Made by a program: the position numbers and the translations under genes. Below the pieces are notes generated by a model that saw only the letters and a list, made by a program, of their open reading frames with translations, was not told where the DNA came from and ran no database searches. 64,000 nt of DNA. Source: Pseudomonas frederiksbergensis. GTDB lineage: Bacteria; Pseudomonadota; Gammaproteobacteria; Pseudomonadales; Pseudomonadaceae. Within the stretch, counting starts at the first letter, position 1; every line of letters begins with the position of its first letter. The stretch spans positions 6,092,001 through 6,156,000 of the forward strand of contig NZ_FNTF01000002.1 in assembly GCF_900105495.1 (NCBI RefSeq), written 5' to 3'. Shown piece after piece: positions 26,161-39,173 of the stretch.

Positions 26161-29100
26161 TTAGTTAACCCACACACGAGCATTACGGAACATACGCATC
26201 CAAGGTGCGTCTTCGTTCCAGTCTTCCGAACGCCACGAGTTCTGCACGGCACGGAACACACGTTCCGGGTGCGGCATCATGATCGTCACGCGACCGTCGC
26301 GGCTGGTCAAACCGGTGATCCCGCGCGGCGAGCCGTTCGGGTTGGCCGGGTAGTTTTCGGTGACCTTGCCGTGGTTGTCGACGAAACGCATCGCCACGCA
26401 ACCGGACAGATCGGCTTCCAGCAACGCTTCTTCGCTGGCGAACTCGGCATGACCTTCACCGTGAGCAATAGCGATCGGCATACGCGAACCGGCCATGCCT
26501 TGCAGGAAGATCGAGTTCGATTCCTGGACCTGAACCATCGCCACACGGGCTTCGAACTGCTCGGAACGGTTACGCACGAAGTGCGGCCAGAACTCGCTGC
26601 CCGGGATCAGCTCGTGCAGGTTGGACATCATCTGGCAACCGTTGCACACGCCGAGGGTGAAGCTGTCGGTACGTTCGAAGAAACCCTGGAACGCATCGCG
26701 AGCGCGGCTGTTGAACAGTGCGGACTTGGCCCAGCCTTCGCCGGCGCCCAATACGTCGCCGTAGGAGAAACCGCCGCAAGCCACCAGGCCTTTGAACTCG
26801 TTCAGGTCGACACGGCCGGCCAGAATGTCGCTCATGTGCACGTCGATCGCGTTGAAGCCGGCGCGGTCGAACGCGGCCGCCATTTCCACCTGACCATTGA
26901 CGCCCTGCTCACGCAGCACGGCAACCTGTGGGCGGATGCCTTTCTTGATGTAAGGCGCGGCGACGTCCTGGTTGACGTCGTAGCTCAGCTTGACGCTCAG
27001 GCCCGGGTTGTCTTCTTCCAGCAGCACGTCGAACTCTTGTTCGGCGCAATCGGCGTTATCACGCAGGCGCTGGATCTGGTAGCTAGTCTCCGCCCACTGA
27101 CGTTGTAGCAGACGACGCTGACCTTCGAACACGGTTTCGCCGTTGAAGGTGATGCTGATCTCGCCGTTGTTCATCGGCTGACCGATCACCGACACGCACT
27201 CACCCAGACCGGCAGCGCTGAACTGCGCGAGGATGTCCGGAGTAGCGTCCTGGCGAACCTGGATCACGGCGCCCAGTTCTTCGTTGAACAGGATCGCGGC
27301 GATGTCGGCGGAAGTCTCGGCCAGACCATCGAGGTTCAGGCTCAGGCCGCAATGACCGGCGAAGGCCATTTCCACGACGCTGGTCAGCAGACCACCGTCG
27401 GAACGGTCGTGGTAAGCCAGCAAATGACCGTCGGCGTTGAGGCCCTGGATCACGGCGAAGAAGGCTTTGAGGTCTTCGGCGTCGTCGACGTCCGGCGCTT
27501 GCGAACCGAGCTTGCCGTGAACCTGGGCCAGGATCGAGGCGCCCATGCGGTTCTGGCCACGGCCCAGATCGATCAGGATCAGGTCGGTGGTGCCCTTGTC
27601 CATGCGCAGTTCCGGCGTCAGGGTCTGACGGATGTCAGCCACAGGCGCAAAACCGGTCACGATCAGGGACATCGGCGAGGTCACGGTCTTGTCGACACCT
27701 TCGTCGTTCCAGCGCGTGGCCATGGACATGGAGTCCTTGCCTACCGGAATGGTAATGCCCAGGTCCGGGCACAGCTCCATGCCGACTGCTTTCACGGTGT
27801 CGTACAGACGCGCATCTTCGCCCGGGTGACCGGCAGCGGACATCCAGTTGGCCGACAGTTTGATGTCGGAGATCTTGTTGATGCGCGAAGCCGCGATGTT
27901 GGTCAGGGTTTCGCCGATGGCCATGCGGCCCGACGCCGGAGCGTCCAGCAGTGCCAGCGGAGTACGCTCGCCCATGGCCATGGCTTCACCGGTGTACACG
28001 TCGAAGCTGGTAGCGGTGACGGCAACGTCGGCCACCGGAACCTGCCACGGGCCGACCATCTGATCACGGGCCACGAGGCCGGTGATGGTGCGGTCGCCGA
28101 TGGTGATCAGGAAGCTTTTGCTCGCCACGGCCGGGTGATGCAGAACGCGTTCGACGCAGTCTGCGATCTCCAGGGTCGAAGGATCGAAATCATCGCCCAG
28201 TTCGTTTTCGCGAACAGCCGAACGGTGCATGCGCGGGGCTTTGCCCAGCAGCACTTCCAGCGGCATGTCCACCGGGCTGTTGCCGAAGTGGCTGTCAGTG
28301 ACCGTCAGTTGCGGTTCGGCAGTGGCTTCGCCGACGACGGCAAACGGGCAACGCTCACGTTCGCAGATCGCCTGGAAGCGTTCGAAGTCAGCCGGGCCGA
28401 CCGCCAGAACGTAGCGTTCCTGGGATTCGTTGCTCCAGATTTCGTGCGGGGCCATGCCCGGCTCGTCGTTTGGAATGTTGCGCAGTTCGAAGCGACCGCC
28501 ACGGTTGCCATCGTTGACCAGTTCCGGGAAGGCGTTGGACAGACCGCCCGCGCCGACGTCGTGGATGAAGCTGATCGGGTTGTGTTCACCCAACTGCCAG
28601 CAACGGTCGATGACTTCCTGGCAGCGACGTTCCATTTCCGGGTTTTCGCGCTGTACGGATGCGAAGTCCAGGTCTGCCGAGCTGGTGCCGGTGGCCATGG
28701 AGGAAGCCGCGCCGCCGCCCAGGCCAATCAGCATCGCCGGGCCGCCGAGGACGATCAGCTTGGAGCCAACGGTGATCTCGCCTTTCTGCACGTGTTCGGC
28801 ACGGATGTTACCCATACCGCCGGCCAGCATGATCGGCTTGTGGTAACCGCGAACTTCGTCGCCACGCGGGGTGGTGATCGACTGTTCGAAGGTACGGAAG
28901 TAACCGGTCAGGGCAGGACGACCGAATTCGTTGTTGAACGCGGCACCACCCAGTGGGCCTTCGATCATGATGTCCAGCGCGGTCACGATGCGTTCAGGCT
29001 TGCCATACGGCACTTCCCACGGCTGTTCGAAGCCCGGGATTTGCAGGTTGGACACGGTGAAACCGGTCAGGCCAGCCTTTGGCTTGGCGCCGCGACCGGT

Positions 29101-30057
29101 AGCGCCTTCGTCGCGAATTTCGCCACCGGAACCGGTGGATGCGCCCGGGAACGGGGCAATCGCGGTCGGGTGGTTGTGAGTCTCGACTTTCATCAGGATG
29201 TGCACCGGTTCCTGCACCGCGCCGTACTGGCGGGTTTCAGGGTCCGGGAAGAAACGGCCGGCGACGTTGCCGACAATCACCGAAGCGTTGTCCTTATAAG
29301 CCGACAGAACGCCTTCGCTGTGCATCACGTAGGTGTTCTTGATCATGCCGAACAGGCTTTTTTCCTGGCTCTGGCCGTCGATGTCCCAACTGGCGTTGAA
29401 GATCTTGTGACGGCAGTGCTCGGAGTTCGCCTGGGCGAACATCATCAGTTCGATGTCGTGGGGGTTGCGCTTCAAGCCGACGAAAGCGTTGACCAGGTAG
29501 TCGATCTCGTCTTCGGCCAAGGCCAGGCCCAGCTCGGTGTTGGCTTTTTCCAGCGCGGCGCGGCCGCCACCCAGTACGTCGATGGCAGTCAGCGGTTTCG
29601 GTTCGGCGTGGCTGAACAGGCCGGCGGCTTGTTCAAGGTTGCCGAGGACGATCTGGGTCATGCGGTCGTGCAGACCATCGGCAATAAGCTGCGCTTCAGC
29701 GTCGCTGAACTGGCCGGCGACGTAGAACGCGATGCCGCGCTCCAGGCGCTGGATTTTCGTCAGGCCGCAGTTGCGAGCGATGTCGCTGGCTTTACTGGAC
29801 CATGGCGAGATGGTGCCGAACCGCGGCAACACCAGGAACAGACGACCGGTCGGCTCTTGTACCGGAACACTTGGGCCGTACTTCAGAAGGCGCGCGAGCA
29901 CCTGCTGTTCGTCGCCGGTCAGGACGCCGGTGACTTCGGCGAAGTGAGCGAATTCAGCATACAAGCCACTGACAGCCGGAACTTTCTGGCTCAGTTGCTC
30001 AAGGAGTTTGCTGTGGCGAAAGGCAGAAAGGGCAGGAGCGCCGCGCAGGATCAACAT
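26161..30057 (-). CDS. purL: Phosphoribosylformylglycinamidine synthase (FGAM synthase)
   Basis: Converts FGAR to FGAM with glutamine and ATP, step four of purine synthesis. The 1298 residues match the single-chain proteobacterial enzyme: PurS-like N-terminus, linker, two synthetase halves ([19 protein letters not shown] near residue 293; VGKDSMSM near 770) and a C-terminal class I glutaminase. The glutaminase nucleophile is Cys1138 in [13 protein letters not shown], and the His/Glu pair is in MMPHPERVF near the end. It has its own upstream region, back-to-back with mltF. Confidence 0.98.
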   Translation of the reverse strand: MLILRGAPALSAFRHSKLLEQLSQKVPAVSGLYAEFAHFAEVTGVLTGDEQQVLARLLKYGPSVPVQEPTGRLFLVLPRFGTISPWSSKASDIARNCGLTKIQRLERGIAFYVAGQFSDAEAQLIADGLHDRMTQIVLGNLEQAAGLFSHAEPKPLTAIDVLGGGRAALEKANTELGLALAEDEIDYLVNAFVGLKRNPHDIELMMFAQANSEHCRHKIFNASWDIDGQSQEKSLFGMIKNTYVMHSEGVLSAYKDNASVIVGNVAGRFFPDPETRQYGAVQEPVHILMKVETHNHPTAIAPFPGASTGSGGEIRDEGATGRGAKPKAGLTGFTVSNLQIPGFEQPWEVPYGKPERIVTALDIMIEGPLGGAAFNNEFGRPALTGYFRTFEQSITTPRGDEVRGYHKPIMLAGGMGNIRAEHVQKGEITVGSKLIVLGGPAMLIGLGGGAASSMATGTSSADLDFASVQRENPEMERRCQEVIDRCWQLGEHNPISFIHDVGAGGLSNAFPELVNDGNRGGRFELRNIPNDEPGMAPHEIWSNESQERYVLAVGPADFERFQAICERERCPFAVVGEATAEPQLTVTDSHFGNSPVDMPLEVLLGKAPRMHRSAVRENELGDDFDPSTLEIADCVERVLHHPAVASKSFLITIGDRTITGLVARDQMVGPWQVPVADVAVTATSFDVYTGEAMAMGERTPLALLDAPASGRMAIGETLTNIAASRINKISDIKLSANWMSAAGHPGEDARLYDTVKAVGMELCPDLGITIPVGKDSMSMATRWNDEGVDKTVTSPMSLIVTGFAPVADIRQTLTPELRMDKGTTDLILIDLGRGQNRMGASILAQVHGKLGSQAPDVDDAEDLKAFFAVIQGLNADGHLLAYHDRSDGGLLTSVVEMAFAGHCGLSLNLDGLAETSADIAAILFNEELGAVIQVRQDATPDILAQFSAAGLGECVSVIGQPMNNGEISITFNGETVFEGQRRLLQRQWAETSYQIQRLRDNADCAEQEFDVLLEEDNPGLSVKLSYDVNQDVAAPYIKKGIRPQVAVLREQGVNGQVEMAAAFDRAGFNAIDVHMSDILAGRVDLNEFKGLVACGGFSYGDVLGAGEGWAKSALFNSRARDAFQGFFERTDSFTLGVCNGCQMMSNLHELIPGSEFWPHFVRNRSEQFEARVAMVQVQESNSIFLQGMAGSRMPIAIAHGEGHAEFASEEALLEADLSGCVAMRFVDNHGKVTENYPANPNGSPRGITGLTSRDGRVTIMMPHPERVFRAVQNSWRSEDWNEDAPWMRMFRNARVWVN

Positions 30058-30253
30058 CTTCGGGACAGCCTCGGGAAGGGGTGTGCTTTGAGGCCGTGCA
30101 TTCTAGCCTAAACAGGCCGCGACATCACCCGAAACGGTACGGGCGGCTGCACCCGGGCGTCGGGCCGGGGGTTCGGACATAAAACAGGCACATGCCGAGC
30201 GTTATTTTTTCTGTCACAAAATGCTGTCCGGGCCCATTCCTGCGGGCTCATGA

Positions 30254-31792
<1,539 letters not shown>

Positions 31793-31811
31793 AGCCTGAC
31801 CCCAATCAAAA

Positions 31812-31835
31812 TGTGGGAGTGAGCCTGCTCCCACA
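31812..31835. terminator. REP-like single hairpin between mltF and pdxJ
   Basis: TGTGGGAG and CTCCCACA enclose tgagcctg. It lies between the convergent mltF and pdxJ genes and is followed by a T-rich stretch on the plus strand, so it probably ends both transcripts. Confidence 0.75.
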
Positions 31836-31859
31836 GTGTTTTGTGTTTGGCTTTTGGCT

Positions 31860-32603
31860 TTAGGCTTTTGCGGCGGCCAGGATCAGTGCTTTCATTTCAG
31901 ACACCGCCGACTTGAACCCGACGAACAACGCATGAGCCACCAGCGCGTGGCCGATGTTCAGCTCGTTGATGCCCTTGATCGCCGCTACAGCTTCAACGTT
32001 GTGGTAGTGCAGACCGTGACCCGCGTTGACGATCAAACCTTGGGCCAGGCCAAACGCCACGCCATCCGCCACACGCTTGAGCTCTTCAGCCACCTCGGTC
32101 GGCGTCTCGGCATCGGCGTAACGACCGGTATGCAGCTCGATAGCCGGCGCACCCACCCGACGGGACGCTGCGATCTGCTGCTCGTCAGCATCAATGAACA
32201 GCGACACTTCACAGCCGATCTTTGACAGGCGATCCACCGCCGCCTTGATCCGCGCCTCCTGCCCCGCCACGTCCAGACCACCTTCGGTCGTCAGCTCCTG
32301 ACGGGTTTCCGGCACCAGGCAAATGTGCGCCGGACGAATGCGCTCGGCGAACGCCATCATCTCTTCGGTGACGCCCATTTCGAAGTTCATGCGGGTTTGC
32401 AGCACATCCTTGAGCAGCAACACGTCGCGCTCTTGAATGTGTCGACGATCCTCGCGCAGGTGCACGGTGATGCCGTCAGCGCCCGCCTCTTCCGCGTCCA
32501 GCGCAGCCTTGACCGGATCTGGATAGCGCGTGCCCCGGGCCTGACGCAGAGTGGCAACGTGGTCGATGTTCACGCCAAGAAGAATGCGATTGCTGGTGGT
32601 CAC
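31860..32603 (-). CDS. pdxJ: Pyridoxine 5'-phosphate synthase
   Basis: Condenses 3-amino-1-hydroxyacetone phosphate with deoxyxylulose 5-phosphate to pyridoxine phosphate. The 247-residue TIM barrel starts [20 protein letters not shown], includes RGTRYPDPV, the catalytic HLREDRRHI region and the C-terminal [14 protein letters not shown]. Last gene of the lepA-lepB-rnc-era-recO-pdxJ series, 49 bases after recO. Confidence 0.97.
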   Translation of the reverse strand: MTTSNRILLGVNIDHVATLRQARGTRYPDPVKAALDAEEAGADGITVHLREDRRHIQERDVLLLKDVLQTRMNFEMGVTEEMMAFAERIRPAHICLVPETRQELTTEGGLDVAGQEARIKAAVDRLSKIGCEVSLFIDADEQQIAASRRVGAPAIELHTGRYADAETPTEVAEELKRVADGVAFGLAQGLIVNAGHGLHYHNVEAVAAIKGINELNIGHALVAHALFVGFKSAVSEMKALILAAAKA

Positions 32604-32652
32604 GGAAGCGCTCCTGAAGAAGGGAAAGTTCGGTGCACAGCATACGGGGTGA

Positions 32653-33339
32653 TCAGGGCTTGCGAAACAACTCGCGACTCACCAAGGGACGACCGCCCAG
32701 ATGAACGGCCAGTGCCTGGCGCATCAATCGCTTGGCTGCCGATAGCGCGCCGGGGGCAGACCAATCTGCATCGGCCATCGCCAGCAGTTCGGTACCATTG
32801 AACAGACCGGGTTGCAGCAGGTAGACCCGTTCAAGCCCCGCATCCACTTGCAGACGGTAAAGACCGTCCGGCGCGATGGGCTCGCCATGGACGTCGGTGG
32901 TCAAGGCGAAGCCGTAACCCAAGTCATCCAGCAGCCGCCATTCGAAGGAACGCAATAACGGTTCCAGCGGACGACCTTCGGCCAGCGCAAGCAGGGTCGC
33001 GGCGTAGTGATCGAAGACAGCGGGATGCGGGTCTTCGGACGGCAGCAGCCGAATCAACAGCTCATTGAGGTAGAGACCGCTGAACAGCGCTTCACCGTTG
33101 AGCCAAGTGGAGACGCCAGCGCTTTCCATGCGACCGACGTTCTTCAGTTCACCACGGCCACGGAACTCGACTTCCAGCGGCACGAACGGCCGCGCCAACG
33201 TCCCGGCCTTGCCTCGGGCACTGCGCAACACCGCCCGCAGCCGACCTTGCGGCGTGAGGAAATCCACCAACGCGCTGTTCTCGCGGTAAGCGCGGGAGTG
33301 GAGGACGTAGGCGGGTTGGCCGATGGGGGTTTGAGACAT
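32653..33339 (-). CDS. recO: DNA repair protein RecO
   Basis: Loads RecA on SSB-coated gaps together with RecR. The 228-residue product has the N-terminal OB fold ([21 protein letters not shown], about 9-29; [12 protein letters not shown]) and a helical C-terminal part. The zinc-finger cysteines present in some RecO proteins are absent, as in other gamma-proteobacteria. ATG 33339 (MSQTPIG) is preferred over an ATG six codons earlier. A REPIN separates it from era. Confidence 0.93.
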   Translation of the reverse strand: MSQTPIGQPAYVLHSRAYRENSALVDFLTPQGRLRAVLRSARGKAGTLARPFVPLEVEFRGRGELKNVGRMESAGVSTWLNGEALFSGLYLNELLIRLLPSEDPHPAVFDHYAATLLALAEGRPLEPLLRSFEWRLLDDLGYGFALTTDVHGEPIAPDGLYRLQVDAGLERVYLLQPGLFNGTELLAMADADWSAPGALSAAKRLMRQALAVHLGGRPLVSRELFRKP

Positions 33340-33393
33340 GGAAGTCAGGGTTCTCAATGAGTCAGCACAGATTTATAAACCACCCAAAACCAA

Positions 33394-33483
33394 TGTGGGA
33401 GCGAGCCTGCTCGCGATGAGGACCTGACATTCAACATTGATGTTGACTGGCAGACCGCTATCGCGAGCAGGCTCGCTCCCACA
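33394..33483. repeat. REPIN between era and recO
   Basis: TGTGGGAGCGAGCCTGCTCG at 33394 and its exact inverted copy ending at 33483 enclose about 40 bases that contain CAACATTGATGTTG symmetry. It interrupts an otherwise tightly packed minus-strand operon. Confidence 0.93.
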
Positions 33484-33511
33484 GGGTACTTCGGTGTCTC
33501 AGGAACCGGTG

Positions 33512-34414
33512 TTACAGGTCGCCGTAACCCAGCGAACGCAAGGCGCGCTCATCGTCGGACCAGCCACCTTTCACCTTGACCCAGAGGTTGAGCATGATCT
33601 TGGAGTCGAACAGCAACTCCATGTCCTTGCGTGCCTCGGTGCCGATGCGCTTGATCCGCTCGCCCTTGTCGCCAATGATGATTTTCTTCTGGCCGTCGCG
33701 CTCGACGAGGATCAAGGCATGGATGTGCAGGGTTTTGCCCTGCTGCTTGAACTCTTCGATTTCGACGGTGATCTGGTACGGCAGTTCGGCGCCCATCTGG
33801 CGCATGATTTTCTCGCGTACCAGTTCAGCGGCGAGGAAGCGGCTGCTGCGGTCGGTGATCTGGTCTTCCGGGAAGAAGTGATCGTTTTCCGGTAGGTAAC
33901 CGGCAATCACGCGCTCCAGCGTTTCGAGGTTATGCCCGTGCTGGGCCGAGATCGGCATGATCTGCGCGTTCGGCAACTGTTCCTGCAACCAGGTCAGGTG
34001 CGGCATCAGCTCGGCTTTGTCTTCAATGCGGTCAGTCTTGTTCAGCGCCACGATCAGCGGGCCGGTCACGTATTGGACGCGCTCGAGGACCATCTGGTCT
34101 TCGTCGGTCCACTTGGTGCGATCAACCACGAAGATCACCACGTCGACGTCTTTCAACGCCGCCGAAGCGGTCTTGTTCATGTAGCGGTTCAGGGCTTTCT
34201 CGCCACCTTTGTGCATGCCGGGGGTGTCGACGTAGATCGCCTGCACGGCGCCTTCGGTCTTGATGCCGAGCATGTTGTGGCGAGTGGTCTGAGGCTTGCG
34301 CGAGGTGATCGCCAGCTTCTGACCGAGGATGTGGTTCAGCAGCGTGGACTTGCCCACGTTGGGACGGCCAACGATGGCGACATAGCCACAGCGAGTTGCA
34401 GTTGAATCAGTCAT
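33512..34414 (-). CDS. era: GTPase Era
   Basis: Ribosome-assembly GTPase that binds the 3' end of 16S rRNA. The 300 residues contain the G motifs GRPNVGKST (16-24), DTPG, NKTD and the C-terminal KH domain with [19 protein letters not shown] 34414 overlaps the rnc stop by eight bases, with GGAG eight bases upstream, so era is coupled to rnc. Other in-frame starts lie 6 and 24 bases earlier. Confidence 0.97.
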   Translation of the reverse strand: MTDSTATRCGYVAIVGRPNVGKSTLLNHILGQKLAITSRKPQTTRHNMLGIKTEGAVQAIYVDTPGMHKGGEKALNRYMNKTASAALKDVDVVIFVVDRTKWTDEDQMVLERVQYVTGPLIVALNKTDRIEDKAELMPHLTWLQEQLPNAQIMPISAQHGHNLETLERVIAGYLPENDHFFPEDQITDRSSRFLAAELVREKIMRQMGAELPYQITVEIEEFKQQGKTLHIHALILVERDGQKKIIIGDKGERIKRIGTEARKDMELLFDSKIMLNLWVKVKGGWSDDERALRSLGYGDL

Positions 34415-35096
34415 GGCCATTCTCCACGCCCAGGGCAATCAGTGCTGCAGCGGCCGCTACCTGTTCGGCAATACGACGGCTCACACCCTGACCTCGGCTT
34501 TTTTCATTCAGTAAGGTGATTTCACATTCGACGAAGAACGTCCGGCAATGCGGCTCACCCTGGATATCCACCACTTCGTAACGTGGCAGTTCGCAACCGC
34601 GCGACTGCAGGAACTCTTGCAGGCGGGTTTTTGGATCTTTGTTGGTGTCGACCAGCGTCAGGCCTTCGAACTCCCCGGCCAGCCAGGCCAGCACGCGTTC
34701 GCGCGCCATGTCCATGCCGGCATCCAGGTAGATCGCACCGATCAGCGCTTCAAGGGCATCGGCCAGAATCGACTCGCGACGGAAACCGCCGCTTTTCAAT
34801 TCACCGGAACCCAGGCGCAGGTATTCGCCCAGATCGAAACCGCGAGCCAGTACGGCCAGGGTCTCGCCTTTCACCAGGCGTGCGCGCAAGCGCGACAACT
34901 GACCTTCGCGGGCCAGCGGGAAGCGATCGAACAGCGCCTCGCCAGCGACAAAGTTAAGGATGGCATCACCGAGGAATTCCAGGCGTTCGTTGTTACGCCC
35001 GGCAAAGCTGCGGTGAGTCAGGGCCAGGACCATCAGTTCCTGATCCTTGAAGGTGTAACCGAGCTGACGCTCGAGACGGCTTAAGGAGACGCTCAC
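34407..35096 (-). CDS. rnc: Ribonuclease III
   Basis: Double-strand-specific RNase that processes rRNA and regulatory duplexes. The 229 residues have the RNase III signature [14 protein letters not shown] (catalytic Glu40 and Asp44), a second acidic pair in [12 protein letters not shown], and a C-terminal double-stranded RNA-binding domain (about 155-225). The start is GTG at 35096. Long REP-type hairpins in the neighbouring messages are potential substrates. Confidence 0.97.
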   Translation of the reverse strand: MSVSLSRLERQLGYTFKDQELMVLALTHRSFAGRNNERLEFLGDAILNFVAGEALFDRFPLAREGQLSRLRARLVKGETLAVLARGFDLGEYLRLGSGELKSGGFRRESILADALEALIGAIYLDAGMDMARERVLAWLAGEFEGLTLVDTNKDPKTRLQEFLQSRGCELPRYEVVDIQGEPHCRTFFVECEITLLNEKSRGQGVSRRIAEQVAAAAALIALGVENGHD

Positions 35097-35251
35097 GGTT
35101 TACCCACGCTGAGTTCGTGGCTGGATTCCACCGCCATCGCCGAGAGTCTGCGCAGGCTTGGGACAATTAACGCTGTGTTCAAAAATTACGTCCTGAATAT
35201 CATTGTTTTCATGCTTCTGGCGCCGATTGTGCCGGTTCCAGAAATGCATTC

Positions 35252-35272
35252 GGCGCTGTGTTCAACAGCGCC
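35252..35272 (-). terminator. Hairpin between lepB and rnc
   Basis: GGCGCTGT and ACAGCGCC around five bases, nine bases after the lepB stop. No T run, so it may be a processing or attenuation site rather than a full stop. The rest of this 184-base gap shows no gene. Confidence 0.45.
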
Positions 35273-35280
35273 GTGTGTGA

Positions 35281-36135
35281 TTACTTGATCAGGCCAACCC
35301 GCGAGAAATTCGGCAGGTGACTGAGTTTAGGTTCTGGCCAGCTCATCCAGACTGCGAAGGCCTTGCCGACGATATTCTTGTCGGGAACCATGCCCAGCAG
35401 ATCCTTGGGAATGCTCGGGTCATCCCAGTAGCGACTGTCGTTCGAGTTGTCGCGGTTGTCGCCCATCATGAAGTAGTGCCCGGCAGGCACGGTCCATGTA
35501 CGGTCCGGCGATGCACGATAGCGGCTCATTTCCTTGCGGATCTGGTGCTCGGCGACGCCGAGTTTTTCCTTGTAGAGCTCGGCGCTGCCCAACGTGCCCG
35601 GCTCGGAGCCGACCAGTTGTTCGGCAACCGACTCACCGTTGACGAACAGACGCTTGTCGGCGGTGTAACGAATCTGGTCACCCGGCAGGCCCACCACACG
35701 TTTAATGTAGTTGACGTTCGGATCGCTCGGGTAGCGGAACACCATCACATCGCCACGCTGTGGATCACCGACTTCGATGACTTTCTTGTCGATCACCGGC
35801 AAGCGGATCCCGTAAGAAAACTTGTTCACCAGAATGAAGTCGCCGACGTCCAGGGTCGGTTTCATCGAGCCGGAAGGAATCTGGAACGGTTCCACCAGGA
35901 ACGAACGCAGCACCAGCACGATGAACAACACCGGGAAGAACGACTTGCCGTATTCGACCAGCAGCGGCTCTTTGTTCAGTTTCTCGACCACCACCATGTC
36001 AGCCTGGCTGACGCTACCCTGGTAAGAGTTAATGGCAGCCCGGCGCCGTGGCGCCAGGAACAGCAGATCGAGCAACGCCAACAGGCCGCAGACGAACACG
36101 GCGATGACCAGCAACAGCGGGAAATTTAGTGACAT
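35281..36135 (-). CDS. lepB: Signal peptidase I
   Basis: Cleaves signal peptides at the periplasmic face of the inner membrane. The 284-residue product has two N-terminal membrane segments (about 5-27 and 64-80), the catalytic serine in QIPSGSMKPTL (Ser90) and the general-base lysine in YIKRVVGLPGD (Lys145), the same numbers as in E. coli. The third signature MGDNRDNSNDSRYW is present. It begins five bases after lepA, so the two are cotranscribed. Confidence 0.97.
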   Translation of the reverse strand: MSLNFPLLLVIAVFVCGLLALLDLLFLAPRRRAAINSYQGSVSQADMVVVEKLNKEPLLVEYGKSFFPVLFIVLVLRSFLVEPFQIPSGSMKPTLDVGDFILVNKFSYGIRLPVIDKKVIEVGDPQRGDVMVFRYPSDPNVNYIKRVVGLPGDQIRYTADKRLFVNGESVAEQLVGSEPGTLGSAELYKEKLGVAEHQIRKEMSRYRASPDRTWTVPAGHYFMMGDNRDNSNDSRYWDDPSIPKDLLGMVPDKNIVGKAFAVWMSWPEPKLSHLPNFSRVGLIK

Positions 36136-36140
36136 AGGAC

Positions 36141-37940
36141 CTAACTATCCAACCTGAGCACTGCAAGGAAGGCTTCTTGTGGAATTTCCACGTTACCGAC
36201 TTGCTTCATGCGTTTCTTACCGGCCTTTTGCTTTTCCAGCAGTTTTTTCTTACGGCTAACGTCACCGCCGTAGCATTTGGCCAATACGTTCTTTCTGAGT
36301 GCCTTGACGGAGGTCCGCGCAATGATCTGCCCGCCAATGGCAGCTTGGATCGCGACGTCGAACATCTGGCGTGGAATCAGTTCTTTCATCTTCTCGGTCA
36401 GCTGGCGACCTTTGTAGTGCGCGTTATCCTTGTGCACGATCAGCGCCAGGGCGTCGACCTTGTCACCGTTGATCAGCACATCCAGTTTCACCAGATTAGC
36501 CGATTGATAACGATCGAAATGGTAATCCAGCGAAGCATAGCCACGGCTGGTGGATTTCAGACGGTCGAAGAAGTCCAGGACCACTTCGTTCATCGGCAAA
36601 TCGTAGGTCACTTGAACCTGGGTACCGAGGAACAGCATGTCGTGCTGGACGCCACGCTTCTCGATGCACAGGGTAATGACGTTGCCCAGGTGCTCTTGCG
36701 GCACAAGAATATTGGCCCGCACGATCGGCTCGCGCATGTCTTCGATCGAGGACAGGTCAGGCAGCTTCGACGGGTTGTCGACGTAAATCGTTTCTCCGGT
36801 TTTCAGCAGCAGCTCGAAAATTACCGTCGGCGCCGTGGTGATCAGGTCCAGGTCGTACTCGCGCTCCAGGCGCTCCTGGATGATTTCCATGTGCAGCATG
36901 CCGAGGAACCCGCAACGGAAGCCGAAGCCCAGTGCGTCGGAGCTTTCCGGGGTGTATTGCAGGGACGAGTCGTTGAGCGTGAGCTTTTGCAGCGCTTCAC
37001 GGAAGTCTTCGAAGTCGTCGGAGCTGACCGGAAACAGACCGGCGTACACCTGCGGCTGAATGCGTTTGAAGCCTGGCAGCACGTCGACGTCCGGCGTGGA
37101 GCTCAAGGTCAGGGTGTCACCGACCGGTGCCCCGTGAATGTCCTTGATGCCGGCGATGATGAAGCCTACTTCGCCGGCCTTCAGGTCAACGGTGGCGGTG
37201 TGTTTCGGGTTGAAGACACCGACGCTGTCCACGAGGTGGATCTTGCCGGTGGACTTGACCAGGATCTTGTCGCCCTTCTTCACACGACCGTGGCGCACGC
37301 GAACCAGGGAAACAACGCCCAGGTAGTTGTCGAACCAGGAGTCGATGATCAACGCTTGCAGCGGATCTTCGTAGTTGCCGGTCGGCGCAGGAATGGTCTT
37401 GACCAGACGCTCCAGTACTTCGTCGACGCCCAGACCGGTCTTGGCACTGCACTCGACTGCGTCGGTGGCATCGATGCCGATGATTTTTTCGATTTCTTCT
37501 TTCACGCGGTCCGGATCGGCCTGAGGCAGGTCGATCTTGTTCAGGACCGGCATCACTTCCAGGCCTTGCTCGATCGCGGTGTAGCAGTTGGCTACCGATT
37601 GCGCTTCAACGCCCTGACCGGCATCGACCACCAGCAACGCACCTTCACAGGCCGCCAGCGACCGGCTGACTTCATAGGTGAAGTCGACGTGGCCCGGGGT
37701 GTCAATGAAGTTCAACTGGTACTTGATGCCATCGCGAGCGGTGTAATACAGGGTGACGCTGTGGGCCTTGATGGTGATCCCGCGTTCACGTTCCAGGTCC
37801 ATGGAGTCCAGAACCTGGGCTTCCATTTCGCGCTCGGCAAGGCCGCCACACATCTGGATGAAGCGATCGGCCAGCGTCGACTTGCCATGGTCAATGTGGG
37901 CGATGATGGAGAAATTGCGGATATGACTCAAATCACTCAC
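36141..37940 (-). CDS. lepA: Elongation factor 4 (LepA)
   Basis: Translational GTPase that acts on stalled or initiating ribosomes. The 599-residue length is standard. G motifs are [15 protein letters not shown] (residues 13-27), [16 protein letters not shown] and [13 protein letters not shown]; the LepA-specific C-terminal domain includes [23 protein letters not shown] sequence ([17 protein letters not shown]). First gene of the lepA-lepB-rnc-era-recO-pdxJ run. Confidence 0.98.
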   Translation of the reverse strand: MSDLSHIRNFSIIAHIDHGKSTLADRFIQMCGGLAEREMEAQVLDSMDLERERGITIKAHSVTLYYTARDGIKYQLNFIDTPGHVDFTYEVSRSLAACEGALLVVDAGQGVEAQSVANCYTAIEQGLEVMPVLNKIDLPQADPDRVKEEIEKIIGIDATDAVECSAKTGLGVDEVLERLVKTIPAPTGNYEDPLQALIIDSWFDNYLGVVSLVRVRHGRVKKGDKILVKSTGKIHLVDSVGVFNPKHTATVDLKAGEVGFIIAGIKDIHGAPVGDTLTLSSTPDVDVLPGFKRIQPQVYAGLFPVSSDDFEDFREALQKLTLNDSSLQYTPESSDALGFGFRCGFLGMLHMEIIQERLEREYDLDLITTAPTVIFELLLKTGETIYVDNPSKLPDLSSIEDMREPIVRANILVPQEHLGNVITLCIEKRGVQHDMLFLGTQVQVTYDLPMNEVVLDFFDRLKSTSRGYASLDYHFDRYQSANLVKLDVLINGDKVDALALIVHKDNAHYKGRQLTEKMKELIPRQMFDVAIQAAIGGQIIARTSVKALRKNVLAKCYGGDVSRKKKLLEKQKAGKKRMKQVGNVEIPQEAFLAVLRLDS

Positions 37941-38047
37941 GGATCAACACTCAAAAAGGCTGCAGGCATAGCCCGCCGAAAAATAGCCGGGAATTGTACC
38001 TGATCCACGGCGCAAGCGTCACGTTCGCAGGTCAGACGGCGGATACA

Positions 38048-38078
38048 AAAACGCCCCGGTCTTGTGACAGGGGCGTTT
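38048..38078 (-). terminator. Rho-independent terminator of lptF-lptG
   Basis: AAAACGCCCC pairs with GGGGCGTTT around a loop of 12 bases; on the minus strand the stem is followed by a T run. It lies 34 bases after the lptG stop. Confidence 0.88.
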
Positions 38079-38111
38079 CGAGTGACCATCAAGGACAAGG
38101 GAAACCCTTGA

Positions 38112-39173
38112 TCAACCGGCCCGGCGCAACAACCAGAGCCCGGCCAAGGCACAAACACCTGCCGGAACAAGCACCGCAAACAGTGGCGAGAAACCGAAGA
38201 CCAGGCTCGAAGGACCGAGCAAATCCTGAACGATGCGGAAGGTGAAGCCCACCAGCACGCCAGTGAACACTCGCTGACCGAGGGTCACCGAGCGCAACGG
38301 ACCGAAGATGAAGGAAATCGCCATCAGCACCAGCGCGGCGGTGACCAGCGGTTGCAACACCTTGACCCAAAATGCCAGCCAGTAACGACCATTGCTCAAG
38401 CCCTGGTCCGCCAGGTAGTGGATGTACCCCCACAGACCACTGATCGACAGCGTGTCAGGCGACATGACCACGGTGCTCAGCAGCTGCGGACTCAAGGCGA
38501 CATTCCAGCGCTCGACCGGGGTAGTAACCACTTCAGTGCTCTTTTCATGGAACAGCGTGGTGGTGACGTCGCTCAACTGCCAATGATCCTGATCGAACTC
38601 CGCCCGCTTGGCGAAGCTGGAAGAGACCATATGCCGCTCATCGTCGAAACGATAACGGGTGACGCCGTACAGCAGGCCGTTGGGTTGCACAGAGTTGACG
38701 TGAATGAACTCATCTCCCTGGCGATGCCACAAACCGTGCTTGGCGCTCTGCGCATCGCCGCCGCCCTGAGCCAGGGAGCGATTGGCCTGAGCGGTGACTT
38801 CGGTGGCCGGCGCTACGTATTCGCCGATCAGTACACCCACCACCATCAGGACCAGCATGGGCTTCATGACCGCCCAGACGATGCGACCGATCGACACGCC
38901 CGCAGCGCGCATGATGGTCAGTTCGCTGTGACTGGCCAGGCTGCCGAGGCCGATCAGGCAACCGATCAGTGCAGCCATCGGCAACATGTCGTAAAGACGA
39001 CGCGGCGCGGTCAGCAGGACATAGCTCAACACATCGACCAAGGTGTAGGTATCGCTGACATCCCCCATCTCATCGATAAACGCGAACAGTGTCGCCAGAC
39101 CGAGAATGATCCCCAGCACCGCCAGAATTGCCACGAACACGCTGCTGCCAATGTAGCGATCGAGCTTATCCAC
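38112..39173 (-). CDS. lptG: LPS export permease subunit LptG
   Basis: Inner-membrane component of the LptB2FGC transporter that extracts lipopolysaccharide. The 353-residue protein has the YjgP/YjgQ layout: three N-terminal helices, a periplasmic beta-jellyroll domain (about 130-265) and three C-terminal helices, with ELTIMRAAGVSIGRI in the coupling region. It starts with GTG and overlaps lptF by eight bases. Confidence 0.94.
   Translation of the reverse strand: MDKLDRYIGSSVFVAILAVLGIILGLATLFAFIDEMGDVSDTYTLVDVLSYVLLTAPRRLYDMLPMAALIGCLIGLGSLASHSELTIMRAAGVSIGRIVWAVMKPMLVLMVVGVLIGEYVAPATEVTAQANRSLAQGGGDAQSAKHGLWHRQGDEFIHVNSVQPNGLLYGVTRYRFDDERHMVSSSFAKRAEFDQDHWQLSDVTTTLFHEKSTEVVTTPVERWNVALSPQLLSTVVMSPDTLSISGLWGYIHYLADQGLSNGRYWLAFWVKVLQPLVTAALVLMAISFIFGPLRSVTLGQRVFTGVLVGFTFRIVQDLLGPSSLVFGFSPLFAVLVPAGVCALAGLWLLRRAG

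Noticed and set aside
27352..30111. A 919-codon open frame antisense to purL on the plus strand
   Set aside because: It lies entirely opposite a full-length, motif-complete purL, has no RBS or family motif, and is rich in His, Gln, Val and Gly as expected from the complement of GC-biased codons.
36177..38003. A 608-codon open frame antisense to lepA
   Set aside because: Same codon-bias shadow; lepA is intact with all motifs.
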